Notes under the pieces: model-generated
The model's input: only the letters and a program-made list of their open reading frames with translations
The model's database searches: none
What the model was told of the DNA's origin: nothing
Source: Chelonoidis abingdonii
Taxonomy: Eukaryota > Chordata > Testudines > Testudinidae
Assembly: GCF_003597395.2 (NCBI RefSeq)
Contig: NC_133771.1
Span: 141,182,312 to 141,246,311 of the forward strand
Direction: 5' to 3'
DNA: 64,000 nt
Program-made: the position numbers and the translations under genes
Part shown: positions 33,145-43,999 of the stretch, piece after piece
How the letters are laid out: the number at the start of each line of letters is the position of its first letter
How positions within the stretch are numbered: the first letter of the stretch is position 1

Positions 33145-33678
33145 TGGATCACTCTTCAATTGTTCTGTGCTTTTCCCTCTCTTGGGATGGAATTTACGCT
33201 TTGCAGAGACCTAGCACAAGTCATGTGCACCACCCATTTTGAGGGGTTAAGTTTTACTTAAGTGATGCACAGACCCTGAATTTCACCCAGCGGATGATTG
33301 TTGAGCAGTTGCTCATTAGTCCTGGGGAACTCTTGTGCAGGGTTCTGTTTTTTGTCACACCTTCTGCACTCCATGGTGCTACTGGGGAAGATAGTACAAC
33401 TGGCCATGCTTCCTCACTATCTGTTCTTTTTCATTTTCTCTCATAATCTGGATGATAGTGTGTTTGCTTTCTAGTGGCTGAACAAAACAGGAACTTGGGT
33501 GAAGACAAGATGGTTGAAGATCAAAACTTGTAAAATGGACTTAATGCTGGTTGGTTGGGGTAAGGATCTAGAGTGAATAGTGGAGGACAACTTCTCTGTT
33601 CTTTCCAGCACCAATGAGGTTTAATCTTTGCCAGGAAGGTATCTGGGAATCTTAGCCCTCACTGCATTTTCCTTTAAT
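33145..33678. other. Unassigned noncoding DNA
   Basis: No supported feature. Confidence 0.45.
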
Positions 33679-33686
33679 CTTTAGAT

Positions 33687-33824
33687 CAGGATTTCTCAAC
33701 TTTTTCCATATTGTGACTGTCCCTTCTGGCTATCTGGGACTCCATACCATTTAGCAATGTGAGAAGGACAGAATAGTTGCAGCCCATTGATGCTTGTTGG
33801 TGATTTCTCCAGGTTGAAAAACTG
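33687..33824. mobile_element. hAT MITE, 138 bp
   Basis: The ends CAGGATTTCTCAAC and GGTTGAAAAACTG are inverted repeats. The flanks CTTTAGAT (33679-33686) and TTCTAGAT (33825-33832) are a likely 8-bp TSD with two mismatches. Confidence 0.7.
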
Positions 33825-33872
33825 TTCTAGATCATGAGGTCTCTCTTGAAAGCAGCACCTCTTTCTACTGTG

Positions 33873-34159
33873 CAGGGGTGGCTCCAGGCCCCAGCACACC
33901 AAGCGAGTGCTTGGGGGGGCAAGCCGCGGGGGGGCGCTCTGCTGGTCGCCGGGAGGGCGGCAGGCAGTCAGGCACCCTTCAGCGGCATGCCTGCAGAGGG
34001 TCCGCTGGTCCAGCCGCTTCGGTGGAGGAACAGGACCAGTGGACCTCCGCAGGCACGCCTGCAGGAGATCCACCGGAGCTGCGGGACCGGCGACTGGCAG
34101 AGCGCCCCCCGCAGCATGCCGCTGTGCTTGGGTCAGCAAAATATCTAGAGCTGCCCCTG
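33873..34159. mobile_element. hAT MITE, 287 bp, perfect 8-bp TSD
   Basis: The ends CAGGGGTGGCTCCAGG and TAGAGCTGCCCCTG are inverted repeats, with a perfect CTACTGTG duplication at 33865-33872 and 34160-34167. The interior is GC- and CpG-rich and open in several frames on both strands without protein motifs. Confidence 0.9.
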
Positions 34160-34169
34160 CTACTGTGAA

Positions 34170-34855
34170 CTTCTAAGTGCTCTAAGAAACCTGCATCTGC
34201 TGGTTGCTGGCTTCCTAAAGAACATCTGTATCCAATGCACACATTCATGGAATTCCATGTTGCCGTAAGAGAAACAGTAGGAAGCTTGCAGTAGAGCTGC
34301 TGCATCACATGGAGTTCTAAAAGCCCATGTGTTACCTTTGGGCAAGTTGGGAAGTCCATCTCCAGCTGCCGTGAACTTCCTGAGCTTTGTAAAAGTTGAT
34401 ATGTTGAATTAGGCTCTATTGACTGCTTTTAATAACTGGAAAAAATCCCACCAAGAAAAACCTCCCAATAATCAAAGGTACAAGTCCTTTCCAGTACGTA
34501 TAAACTGAAAAAATCAAGTAGTTTCAAATAGTAAGATCAACTCTTAGTTTAAAAAAAAAAATCCTAAATTTCTTGTGGATTTGCCTTAAAGACTCTAGAA
34601 AAAAAATATCCTAGCATATGATCCTGCTGGCCAGTAAACAAATGAAAATCAGACACACCTACTCCTTAGGTGCTGCAGTTTTGTGAGACAGATGTGAGGA
34701 TTGGAGCAGGAAGGACATCCATTCTATGAAGCACCAGTCCCTGAGAAGCTCATAAGAATTATATATAGCAAACTGACTCTGTTAGCACTAACTTCTGTGG
34801 ATATCAAAACTTCTTGGGAGCAAGGGTCATAGAGCCCAGGCTGCTGCTCAAGTGG
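34170..34855. other. Unassigned noncoding DNA
   Basis: Nothing recognised. Confidence 0.45.
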
Positions 34856-34861
34856 GAATGT

Positions 34862-34972
34862 CTACACTGCTATTTTTAGCCTCATAGCGTGAACCCCACT
34901 AGCTGGAGTCAGTTAACCCAGGTGCTAAGACCTGCTTTACTGGGTTTGTTTTGCAGTGTCGATGTACCAGTT
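34862..34972. mobile_element. MITE with GTCTACACTGC termini
   Basis: The left ATGTCTACACTGC and right GCAGTGTCGATGTAC are inverted ends of a common reptile MITE. The TSD is not clear. Confidence 0.55.
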
Positions 34973-34979
34973 GTGATGG

Positions 34980-36062
34980 AGAGCCCATGGTGGTTGGGGA
35001 TGATTGCTTAAAAAAATAATCAAGAGTAGCTTGCCATCTTTATGGATCCTCTAAAATCCATGAAGAAATCAATAGATTATGGGACATCCAACTGCCCCTT
35101 TTATCCATTTGAACAGAGGGGAAGGATTAAATAAGGACACAGCGATTCCTTAGTCCTTTAAATCCCTGTGTACCTTTGAGAGGTCAGAAGTTTGGTAAGT
35201 GTTGACTTGTGCAGTACCCTGTGTATCTTTGCCTCAGCTGCTTCATAGTTTGGGTAGTCTAGAGCATTTAGTATTCATTGGAAAATCCTCTGTAAAACAG
35301 TTTGGACATTGATTTAGAAATCAAAATGCATCAAGACAAAATATTGCTACCAAACAAAGCATTTAAAATATTAAACTATGTTTGTATACATACTAGTGAA
35401 GAGGAGAGGAGGAGGGAGGAACAGACTATGAAGTACTGTAATAAGTGTCACTTTACTGTGCAAGGTTAAATCAAGAGTAAATATGTGTCACTTAGTTCTT
35501 TTGTTACAAATCAGTTGAGCAATGTGCTTTATTCTGCATGGTTACAGAAGCTATATCATCAGCATTATGTCCAAGAGCTTCATATTCGAGTTTAAACATA
35601 TTGGAATCAGAGTATCTGAGGTTAATTTTCTTGAACAGATGAATTGTCAAGTTTGAAGCTAAAAAAAGTTCTTTTTGTCATGTGACATTTTTCAAATGAG
35701 TTTGATTAGCAACTGGTTACTTAAATCTGAGTTTTTGTCAGATTTGTATAAAATGAGTTAGATTACATAAGATAATCAAAATTTTCCCAACAGAGAAGTT
35801 GTCACTCAGTAACTTTGGTATAACACCTTTCTACAAAACAAGGCTCCTCCTCCATATCAAAACTGAGGAATTACATTGGAGTGAGTCCTAGTGATGGACT
35901 GTAAGAAATATTAATTGAGCTATCAGTTTGTTAGCAAAAGCAGAGTACTAAATCTGACCTCTCTTCTGAGTCTGCTCAGAAGAGTGCTAATTAATCTTTA
36001 AGTGGTAACATTGTTTTACTCACTACACAGCTGGGCATGCATATCTATAACTATGGCTAGTT
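34980..36062. other. Unassigned AT-rich noncoding DNA
   Basis: No gene, repeat or palindrome of note seen. Confidence 0.5.
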
Positions 36063-36070
36063 GTCTAGCT

Positions 36071-36971
36071 CAGTGGTTCTCAAGCTTTTTTTCCCCACAG
36101 ACCACTTGAAAATTGCTGAGGGTCTCGGCGGACCACTTAATGATCTTTCCAAATGTTGTTTGTACCGTTAGCTAATTATAGTAAAGCACTTTAGATAAAA
36201 GTGCCATATAAAAAAAACTTAATAATAAACATTTTTATTCTACAAATAAAAGTACTCAACTCATATATTAATATCAGTAGTCAGGGCCGGCTCCAGAGGT
36301 TTTGCCGCCCCAAGCTGCCAAAAAAAAAAAAAGCCGTGATTGCGATCCTGATCTGCGGCAATTCAATGGGAGGTCCTTCACTCCCACAGAGCGAGGGACC
36401 CTCCGCCTAATTGCGGCCGAATACCTCGACCTGCCGCCCCTCTCCAGAGTGGCCGCCCCAGGCACCTGCTTGCTAAGCTGGTGCCTGGAGCCGGCCCTGT
36501 TAGTAGTCTTACCTTTCTAATGCAATGGTTGTGCCCTCTCTCCTTGGCCATGACAGCCCCCAAGCCGGGGCTGGGAAAATGGGAGGTCTTTCCTCTGCCA
36601 CAGCAGTCTCAGAACTGAGCCTGGGAAGGCAGGCCAACCTCCCTGGTAGCCGCAGCCCTGGAGCTGGGGAAAGTTACCTCTTTCTCTGGCCGCCACAGCT
36701 CTGCACATGCCAAATTGCTCCCACCCCTCTTCTCATCCCACTGTCGCCTCCCACCTACTCCCTATTTCCCCCAAGGCCACCACCTCACCTTACATGTGCA
36801 TCTTCTCCAGGGTCCAGACACCTAATTAGTGGAGCCGAACCTCTGCAGCTTCACTGATTAGGTGGGTGGCCACCCAGGTGCACAGCTTTAGAGGGAACTA
36901 TCCGCGGACCACCTGAATGGAGCTCACGGACCACAGGTGGTCCACAGACCACAGTTCGAGAACTTCTTCTG
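36071..36971. mobile_element. Non-autonomous hAT element, 901 bp, perfect TSD
   Basis: The left end CAGTGGTTCTCAAGC pairs with the right end GTTCGAGAACTTCTTCTG. A perfect 8-bp TSD GTCTAGCT lies at 36063-36070 and 36972-36979. Inner subterminal repeats such as GACCACTT/GGACCACC recur at both ends. A second hAT MITE (36282-36499) is nested inside. The GC-rich right half is open in several frames without motifs. Confidence 0.9.
36282..36499. mobile_element. hAT MITE nested in the 36071-36971 element
   Basis: The ends CAGGGCCGGCTCCAGAGG and GGAGCCGGCCCTG are inverted repeats. The TSD is TCAGTAGT (36274-36281) against TTAGTAGT (36500-36507), 7 of 8. It is the same family as 55383-55617, which lies in reverse orientation. 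Confidence 0.88.
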
Positions 36972-36979
36972 GTCTAGCT

Positions 36980-38188
36980 GATTTATCTAGCTGAACTTAC
37001 ACAAAAATTCCCGAGGTGGAATATATGGGCTCTTTTTCAGCACACAGCAACACTACTCAACATTTTTAGTGAAGTGACTGAAGAATAATATATCCTATTG
37101 AATTTCAGGGGAAATCTAGGTAAACTAGATACAGTTACTCAAGTAGCATTTTGTACTCTGACAAAAGGTACCATGAGATTTTTATGACCACAAGTGGTTA
37201 GGATCTCTGTTTTATGTTTCGATTAAAAAAAAATTACACTCTGGCACTCCTGGGGCATTGGGTCAGTATTGATTCAGAGGGAACAGTGCCACTTACTGAC
37301 TTGTCAATGCCACTTCTACCACCAGTGTGGTTTTTTTCCCCCTCAAAGGTCTCCCTCCAGTTAGTGAGCAGGAATACCCTGTGTGATTGGGGGAGATCAC
37401 AGCTCAAGGTTGCACATTTAGTATGAATACATCATGTGTTTGGTCCTCTCTAGGGTGAATTCTGGTGTTCTGAAATCACCATACTAAGATTGTAGCAGAG
37501 CAAAGCATTTCTATGTTGTGACACCATGAAAAACATTAACTTTAAGCTCCTTTCCTTCTTTCAATATTGTCCGGAAAAGGATTAAGATGTACAATCTTGT
37601 CTTAAGGTTATTTTCATAATCTTTTCTAGATTAAATACAAAGAGGGGGTGCAATAGAGACACACACAGTACATCAACATGGAGGAGGGTATTAGGCCAGA
37701 ACATATAGGTATGATTAAAAGAGCAGATGTTACAATGGCAAAAGGAAAGCAGCAAGCTTTTTTTTCCCCTTATAGATGTAATTGCTTGGGTTACTGTATA
37801 GTGTGTGTGTGTATCAACTACTGTTTTCATCACTGTTTCTTTTGTGTCCATTTAATAATGGATATTAACAGTCTTTTTCAAGACTGCTTTGTTCAGCATT
37901 CTGCCCCATATATGGAAAATCATCTTGATGTGTCTGGGTGGACTGGTTTTAAGAAATTTCTGTAAACTCATGTTTAATGGATGTTTCCCCTGATGAATGG
38001 ATTTTCAAGACTGCAATTAAAAAAAAAAATCTTTTGTCTGGAGAAAAGAGACAAGATTATGAGTTAGAACTACCTTACACAAAACAAACAAGGAAAAACC
38101 CTGTCCAATATATTAAAATAACCCCTAAAAAATCTGTATGTTGGACACATATCAGACAATCAATTTACAGGGGACAGAACTGTTGTTG
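36980..38188. other. Unassigned AT-rich noncoding DNA
   Basis: No supported feature. A short TG run is at 37800-37812. Confidence 0.5.
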
Positions 38189-38196
38189 GTCACTGT

Positions 38197-38511
38197 CAGG
38201 GCCAGCCTTACAGGTGGGCAATGTGAGTGACCACCTAGGGCGCTGTGGTGTGTGCACCATGGTCAATAGGCTGCAAAAGGGCCATGCCCACCCAGGAGGT
38301 GAGGGGAAGGGATAAAGGGGGCTGCGGGGCAGGGGCCAGGCACTCACATGCATCCCCTCTCTGCCCTCCCAGCAGCATTATACTTGCAGCACCGCTGCCG
38401 TTCCGCCTGGTGCTCTGTCCCCTGAGCAGCCACCTACTGCTCAGGGAGAAATACTTACAGGGTGCCAAAGAAAGTTCACCCAGGATGCCATTTTCCTTAA
38501 GTCCAGCCCTG
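38197..38511. mobile_element. hAT MITE, 315 bp
   Basis: The ends CAGGGCCAGCCTTA and TAAGTCCAGCCCTG are inverted repeats. The TSD is GTCACTGT (38189-38196) against CTCACTGT (38512-38519), 7 of 8. The interior is GC-rich without transposase motifs. Confidence 0.85.
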
Positions 38512-38752
38512 CTCACTGTGACACAGACACCCTGTTGCAGAGTGTCCCCTGTTCTTTGCAAACATCCCTTATCTCAGACCTACCAAACTCACCTCACAGG
38601 ATATTTATCCATAAAGAGTAACATGTAAGCTTTCTGTAAATACCATACAACTTCTCAAGATTCATAGTATTGGTAATATTTATGGAATAATGTATTTATA
38701 TTGGAAGTGTACTTTATGAATTTGGAGTAAAAATTAGTCACCAGGAGATAAT

Positions 38753-39263
38753 ATGTCTCAGTGATGGCCCATTTGGCCAAGAGGGATTTGTCACCCTGCG
38801 TTTTTGGGCTGCCGAGGTAATGCAAGGCTCAATTACCACCTTTGTGCAATATTAAGACTTTCAGTGGGAAACCATCAGAAGGAGCAACAATCAGTCAAAA
38901 CCACTTAAAAGTAAAAAAAGGAACTTTATAAGACAGGTGTTATAACAAGACATCACCCTTTTGGCCAAACCCTTCCCTATGGGCCAAGATTCCAGAATTT
39001 CTACTCCCCCCCAGCCCCGGTGTCTTCCTTTTCCCCCTCTTAGCCCAGAGAATGACTGCAAGCATCCACCCTGCAGCCCCTATTCTGCCCCTTCTTTCTA
39101 GTGTTATCCTAGCCCCACCGCTGCTGCTCAACTGGGCTCCACTCAATCAGAGATTGGCTATCAAGCCCAACTTCCCCTCAGGTGTGGCCTATCTGGTTAT
39201 TTAACCCCTTCTGAGCTACTTTCACCCTTTCTGGGCTAGTGTGGGAGTGAACACCCCATTGCA
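38753..39263 (-). mobile_element. Possible LTR-like repeat, minus orientation
   Basis: The block runs from TGTCTCAGTG to CCCATTGCA. On the minus strand it contains GGGGTTAAATAACC and TATAAAGTTCC promoter-like signals and a GC-richer middle, as in chelonian LTRs. No matching TSD is visible, so limits and class are uncertain. Confidence 0.35.
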
Positions 39264-39289
39264 GGCACCCAGATTGTAGACTACACTGG

Positions 39290-39615
39290 GTTATTTATTA
39301 TTTGTATTACTGTAGTGCCTCGGAGCCCCAATCAAGGACCAGGAACCCACCGTGCAAAGTGCTGTAGGGCTCACAGAACAAGTAAGCTTACAATCTCCCT
39401 ATAAGACAAGAGACAACAGATGGATACAGACAGGGGAGTACAAGAAAGCAGAGACAGTATTAGTAACCACAAGTATCAGTAGCCAAAGCTTGGAGGTTGG
39501 GAATTGTGGCAAGAATTTTGCATGTATATAACCCCTTTCATCCAAAGTTTTAAAAGCGTTTTAGAAAAGTGAATAAGCATTATCCCTGTTTCACAGATGG
39601 GCAGCTGAGCAGGTT
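39290..39615 (+). repeat. CORE-SINE/MIR-like fragments
   Basis: The first part (39295-39420) shares TATTACTGTAGTGCCT..GAGCCCCAATCAAGG with the SINE at 24484. The second part (39525-39610) has ACCCCTTTCATCCAAAG..TTTTACAGATGGG-like order (here TTTCACAGATGGGCAGCTGA) typical of CORE-SINEs. Confidence 0.5.
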
Positions 39616-39992
39616 TATGGGTAGAGCTGTGCAGGAGCTGGAATTTCCATCCCACAGAAAATTTTACATTTCTGAAAAAATATTCGTGCTGAATTGGAAC
39701 AAAAAATTGAATACACTAGGAGAGCCTGCCACAGAGTTGTGGAGGCTGGGAAGTCCTGGCTCCCAAACTCCCCACCAGGTACACTGCTGGGAAGCCAGGG
39801 AACCAGGCAGCCTGAGGAGTCTTGGGAACCATGGAAAACTTCAATTTTGCTGAAACTGTTTTTTCCATCAGAAAATTCCCAGCCAGAATTAGTTGTGGGC
39901 CTTGACAGCTAGATGAATTGTGTTTATCTTTGGGCTTTGGTTGCTTTATTAGGTGCCTGTCTTTGTTCTCAATTTGTGCATCATAATAGATC

Positions 39993-40370
39993 AGCGGTTC
40001 CCAAATGTTTTACGAAGGTGACCAACCAACTGCATTTTGTCTTTTAAGATCCCACCATTACTCCTGCTCCTACTTCCCTCCTTGTCTTTGCAGCTTTACA
40101 TCTCCCTGCTTGGCTCCCGCCACCCCCCAACCCCTTTGCTGTCACTCTCCCAGCCCTAGCTGCTTCCTCTTTCCTTGTGGCCGGACCCTAGTGAGGTGCT
40201 CGCTATTAGGTTGGTGACCACCACTTGCTGGTTCTGAGTGCTTCCTCTGTCCTGCTGCTCTGCATTGGAAGTGAGAGTACAAGGGGAGCACCTTTGGGGC
40301 ACATGTGACCCATCTAGATCCTTCTTGGAGCCCGTTGGTGTGTTGGGACCCACCGTTAGGGAAATACTCC
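39993..40370. mobile_element. hAT-like element with CAGCGGTTCCCAAA end
   Basis: The left end CAGCGGTTCCCAAATG and the right-side CCGTTAGGGAAATACTC look like diverged inverted termini of a hAT element. I could not find a matching 8-bp TSD. Confidence 0.5.
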
Positions 40371-40374
40371 AGTA

Positions 40375-41860
40375 TATCCACAGTATGGTATATGTTGAAA
40401 AAATTGTCTGGTAAAACTGCTTTTCTGCTGTCCTCTGTTGGTTTTATTGCTACTTGATCCTTCCAATACACCTCATCTCATTTCTGTTTCTTCCTCCTCT
40501 TGGGGGAAAAAGGTCTTTCTTTTGTTTGTACTGTGCCTAGTATAAAGTCACCCTGATCCATGATCAGAGTTTCTATGTATCAATGTCATAAAAAAAAGAT
40601 AGAAATATTTTTCTTTAAAAGTATTTCAGATGCCTGCACTGAGGAATAAGTACATGGAAAGCTTTTTTTAAAAGCTCTTCAGATTACAAATGTGGGAAGA
40701 CTTTAAAAATAGAAACATTTTCTTCAAGACAGCATAAATCAAAAGGAACAGTATATTTTGTAGAAGCTTGTTAAAGAAATTCCTCTTTGGCTTGACAGTA
40801 AGAGAAATTTTAGCCTGTGTGTTTGTGTGTTACCTTAAGAGTAAAAACGAGAGTTTAGCTGAAATGACCTTGGTAGTCTTCATAGGGTGTCAATTCTGTA
40901 ACCCTCTGCATATTGTGTGTATTTAGGGTGCATACCCATGCTGCAGTCCTGAGGTTCCAGGTTTCCTAAATAGTTTATACAATGATTATTGAGTTAATGG
41001 GTTTTAGCTGCTGTCCTGAATACCTTACTTTTATATGCCTTCTAATTCATTTTTGGCCAGTATTTGAACCTGTGTTTAGAGACCCAGCAATAATAGTAAC
41101 TGACAGAATAACCTGCTTTTTAAATAAAAAAGATTGAAAAAAGTATCGACACTGCAGGCGTTAAATCTTTCTTGGCAGCACAATGAGAACTTGACACATT
41201 TGTCAGAAACACTTGGTGACAACCCTTAATTTTCATTTACGATTTTATATCAGGTTTAAAGGAACTTTTATCCATTGCTTGAAGAGCACTGGAAAGTGCA
41301 GGCTGCAAATGTTTCTAAAAGGATATTCCTGGCAATGTTTGTTAAATTGGTGTTTAAAAATATTTGAATACATTTTTTTCAACTAACTTCAGGAGTGGCT
41401 GTGAGAGAATTACTAAATGTTATATTTAATTGTTGTCTTATGTTCATTTTTTATATGTTATAAGTTCATTACATTCTATCTTGACAGTTTATAAGGACCA
41501 TTATCTATTCAGCCCTCTTTTGTGTGCATGGGAGAATGTGTGTGAAATGAATTTATGTGAAGAAGGGTCATATTGGCATATTAAATGTACCTAGCTGTCA
41601 CAAAGTATGCATTAATAAATTAAAAAAAAACTTTATCTTTTTATCTCTGTATTTTTGGTCATTGCACTAATTATATGGAGTTATTGCCTCTATAGCATTA
41701 AAAAAAATCCTTTTGGCACTGATAGAAAACCATAAATAAACTACATTCCAAAAATATCTCATTAGGAGGCACAGCTAGATATGTTCAATACCATGAAATG
41801 GCTGCAGAACTTTGGTATAAAATTCCACATTTAACAAAGAAATCATAGGGAAAGTCTTAT
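40375..41860. other. Unassigned AT-rich DNA, repeat-poor 41060-41340
   Basis: Old LINE/SINE-end sequence may be present near 40500-40580. The part 41060-41340 has no recognisable repeat and could be a conserved noncoding stretch. No coding frame of note. Confidence 0.35.
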
Positions 41861-41899
41861 ACCTCTACAGTACAATTTACTAAACAATAACTGGAGATA

Positions 41900-42552
41900 G
41901 ATTTTTGTCCCAATGACCTCTTCAGATATTGGAAGGTGATTGGGGTGGTGTGGGGGAGGGAAGGGGACCTGGCACTAAGTCTGGTTACCAAGGGAAGTAG
42001 CAGCCTGTTGCCTAGCCTTGAAGAGGCAGCTCCCGAGGCAGCATGCATGCCCTTGGAGTAGCACAGTTTGCAGGGCTGCGGCATAGGGCAGGTCATGGAA
42101 TGGTCCCTGGGAGGGAAGGAACATAAGCTTCCCCACCAGCCAGCACTTCCCCCAGCTGGGGTCTCAGGCTGCTCCAATATGCGAAGGGCTCGAGCAGTCG
42201 GGGAAGGGGACTTCTGGGTAGGCAGTGCAGAGGGAGGTAGGAGGCTGCTGTGCAGGAGGGCCATGTCCTAGCTTGTCAGTGGGGCTGGCTGGCTGCTCTT
42301 GTGCAGCTGCAGCGCTCTTCTGACCTACACTCCCAGGTGGCCTGCTGGAGCACGGGTTTGCAAGTCCCTTGGGGCTGCTCATGCTGGAGTTGAGAGAGGA
42401 AAGCAGTGAGCAAACAGGGGCAGGGCCTTGAGAGAAGAGGTGGAGCAGGGACAGGGCCTCGGGAGAAGAAGTGCGGCAGGATGGGGCCTGGGAGGGAAAA
42501 GGTAGGGTAGAGGGTCTGGTTTTTAGAAATTAGAAAGTTGTCAACCCTAGTG
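41900..42552. repeat. GC-rich repeat with degenerate 30-bp tandem units
   Basis: Near the right side (42415-42505) GGGCAGGGCCTTGAGAGAAG, GGGACAGGGCCTCGGGAGAA and GGATGGGGCCTGGGAGGG recur at roughly 30-bp spacing. The right end, TTAGAAAGTTGTCAACCCTA, is the terminus of a recognised reptile repeat. The left limit is uncertain. Open frames on both strands here reflect GC content. Confidence 0.45.
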
Positions 42553-42639
42553 TTCATCCACAGGTGATAGGTGGTTTTTTGCCTTTTATGATTTTCCTGG
42601 ACAAATTCATTTGAGGGCATGATGATTGGTTTCACCTAC

Positions 42640-42945
42640 ATAGTTGTTGGGTCATTTAGTGCTCTGGATGAGGTATACCACATGGGATGATTGCAGGCAT
42701 GTGCAGGATCATTGGATCTTGAATGGTGTGTTGCAGGGGGTGTTGATAATTGTAGCAGTGGAGACATGTCTGCAGGTTTTGTCTCTTGTTCTGGCAGGGT
42801 CTGGTGCTGCTTTGAGTTGGTGTGTCCTGGTTTGTGGGGATCTTGCTTGTGCTGGTGAGTTTGGAGAGATTGGGTGGGTTGTTTGAGGGCCAGAAGTGGG
42901 GGTTCAGGAAAGTTTTCTTTCAAGAGGGGGTCCCCGTCGAGTATC
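42640..42945 (-). pseudogene. PLE ORF fragment (RT-GIY-YIG linker)
   Basis: The minus-strand frame contains ENFPEPPLLALKQPTQSLQT followed by Gln/Thr/Pro-rich linker, typical of the segment between the reverse transcriptase and the endonuclease of PLEs. It has neither catalytic core. Confidence 0.5.
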
Positions 42946-42949
42946 ACAA

Positions 42950-43240
42950 CATGTGGTAAACATCACATGGTGCATTAAATGCCCCAATAACAACTACGTG
43001 GGTGAAACCAGACAATCACACAGGAAAATGTTAAGACAAACACCATATCACCTGTGGGTGGACACTTTTCACAAAGCGATTACTCTGTATCTGACCTATC
43101 AGTCCTCATCCTCAAAGGAAACCTGCATAACACTTTCAAAAGACGAGCCTTGAAGCTTGAATTCATTATGCTGCTAGATGCAAAAAATGATGGCCTGAAC
43201 AGAGACTCTGGATTTATAGTTTGTTATAATAACCCGTAAT
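42950..43240 (+). pseudogene. PLE GIY-YIG endonuclease remnant (locus A)
   Basis: NITWCIKCPNNNYVGETRQS (42956-43015) resembles the start of a PLE GIY-YIG domain (canonical Y..C..YVGET..SLRxRxxEH). After an internal deletion, LSVLILKGNLHNTFKRRALK and LEFIMLLDAKNDGLNRDSGF follow, matching the domain's C-terminal end. At least one frameshift separates the parts. Not functional. Confidence 0.65.
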
Positions 43241-43554
43241 CCACTAACCCTTCCCCCCTCTTTTTTGTCTTATAACTGCAGAGGTGTTAACGGACCACTC
43301 TTTCTTGAATGGTCCCTTACAATATGAACTAACTACTTCCACTAAACAATCTGTTCCACCTAGCTTTTAGCTATGACACTACTTAGCACCTGAGGTACAT
43401 TGTGCATACGCTATGTGACCAGGATTCATCATCAGATTTGGTCCACTGGGTTGGATTGCTAGTTTCCTCAGCCTGGGCCCTGTACTGATGGTGAGTGCAA
43501 TGTGAATGCTGATACATGCCCCCTAGCTGTGATTTTGGGACTATCTTTCCCACA

Positions 43555-43604
43555 CTGGAAGAAGAGCTCTCTGTGGCATGAAAGCTTGCGTCTCACCAAC
43601 AGAA
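43555..43604 (+). other. Degenerate hammerhead-like motif, locus A
   Basis: CTGGAAGAAGAGCTC, a short hairpin, then ATGAAAGC and CTTGCGTCTC follow the hammerhead layout (CTGANGA, stem II, GAAA, short stem III). The core here carries an extra base, so activity is unlikely. Confidence 0.35.
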
Positions 43605-43819
43605 ACTGGTCCAATAAAAGACATTACCTCACCCACCTTGTGTCTCTAATTCCTGGGACTGACACAGCTGCAAACTACAGTGCATACTTGATTCTTCTGA
43701 GAAATTTTCAGTGAGGTGTGGTGAAGAACATCAGAGAGAGGGCCTTGCAGAGCCTCATTAGAACTATTCTAAAACCAGAATAAAACCTTTTCGAGAGATA
43801 TGGGTGGGAGGGCGGAGAG

Positions 43820-43995
43820 AGACTATTAAAGCTTGGGAGAGTTGGGTTGTATTCTCAGCTATACATCATGCTTTCGATATGACCTTGGGTGAGTTGTTTA
43901 CTCTCTCTGCCTCAGTTTCGTATCTATAAAATATAAAATTCACCTACTTCATAGAGGAGATGAAGCTGAATACATTTTTATACTGCTCTTTATGA
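43820..43995 (+). mobile_element. MIR-like CORE-SINE
   Basis: GACCTTGGGTGAGTTGTTTA then CTGCCTCAGTTTCGTATCTA and TAAAATATAAAATTCACCTA match the MIR core (canonical CCTCAGTTTCCTCATCTGTAAAATG). Moderately diverged. Confidence 0.65.
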
Positions 43996-43999
43996 ACAT

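Larger units (their letters stand above)
42553..43690. mobile_element. Inverted Penelope-like element, locus A
   Basis: The minus-strand part (42553-42945) and plus-strand part (42948-43690) are head to head. The inverted arms 42553-42687 and 42948-43068 match with indels; both contain TATCACCTGTGG-type sequence and encode the start of a GIY-YIG domain on opposite strands. The plus arm continues to a 3' end with GGTCCAATAAAAGACATTAC and CCTCACCCACCTTG. The 3' end differs from loci B-D, so this is a second PLE family. No TSD was resolved; the left arm directly abuts another repeat's terminus. Confidence 0.65.
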
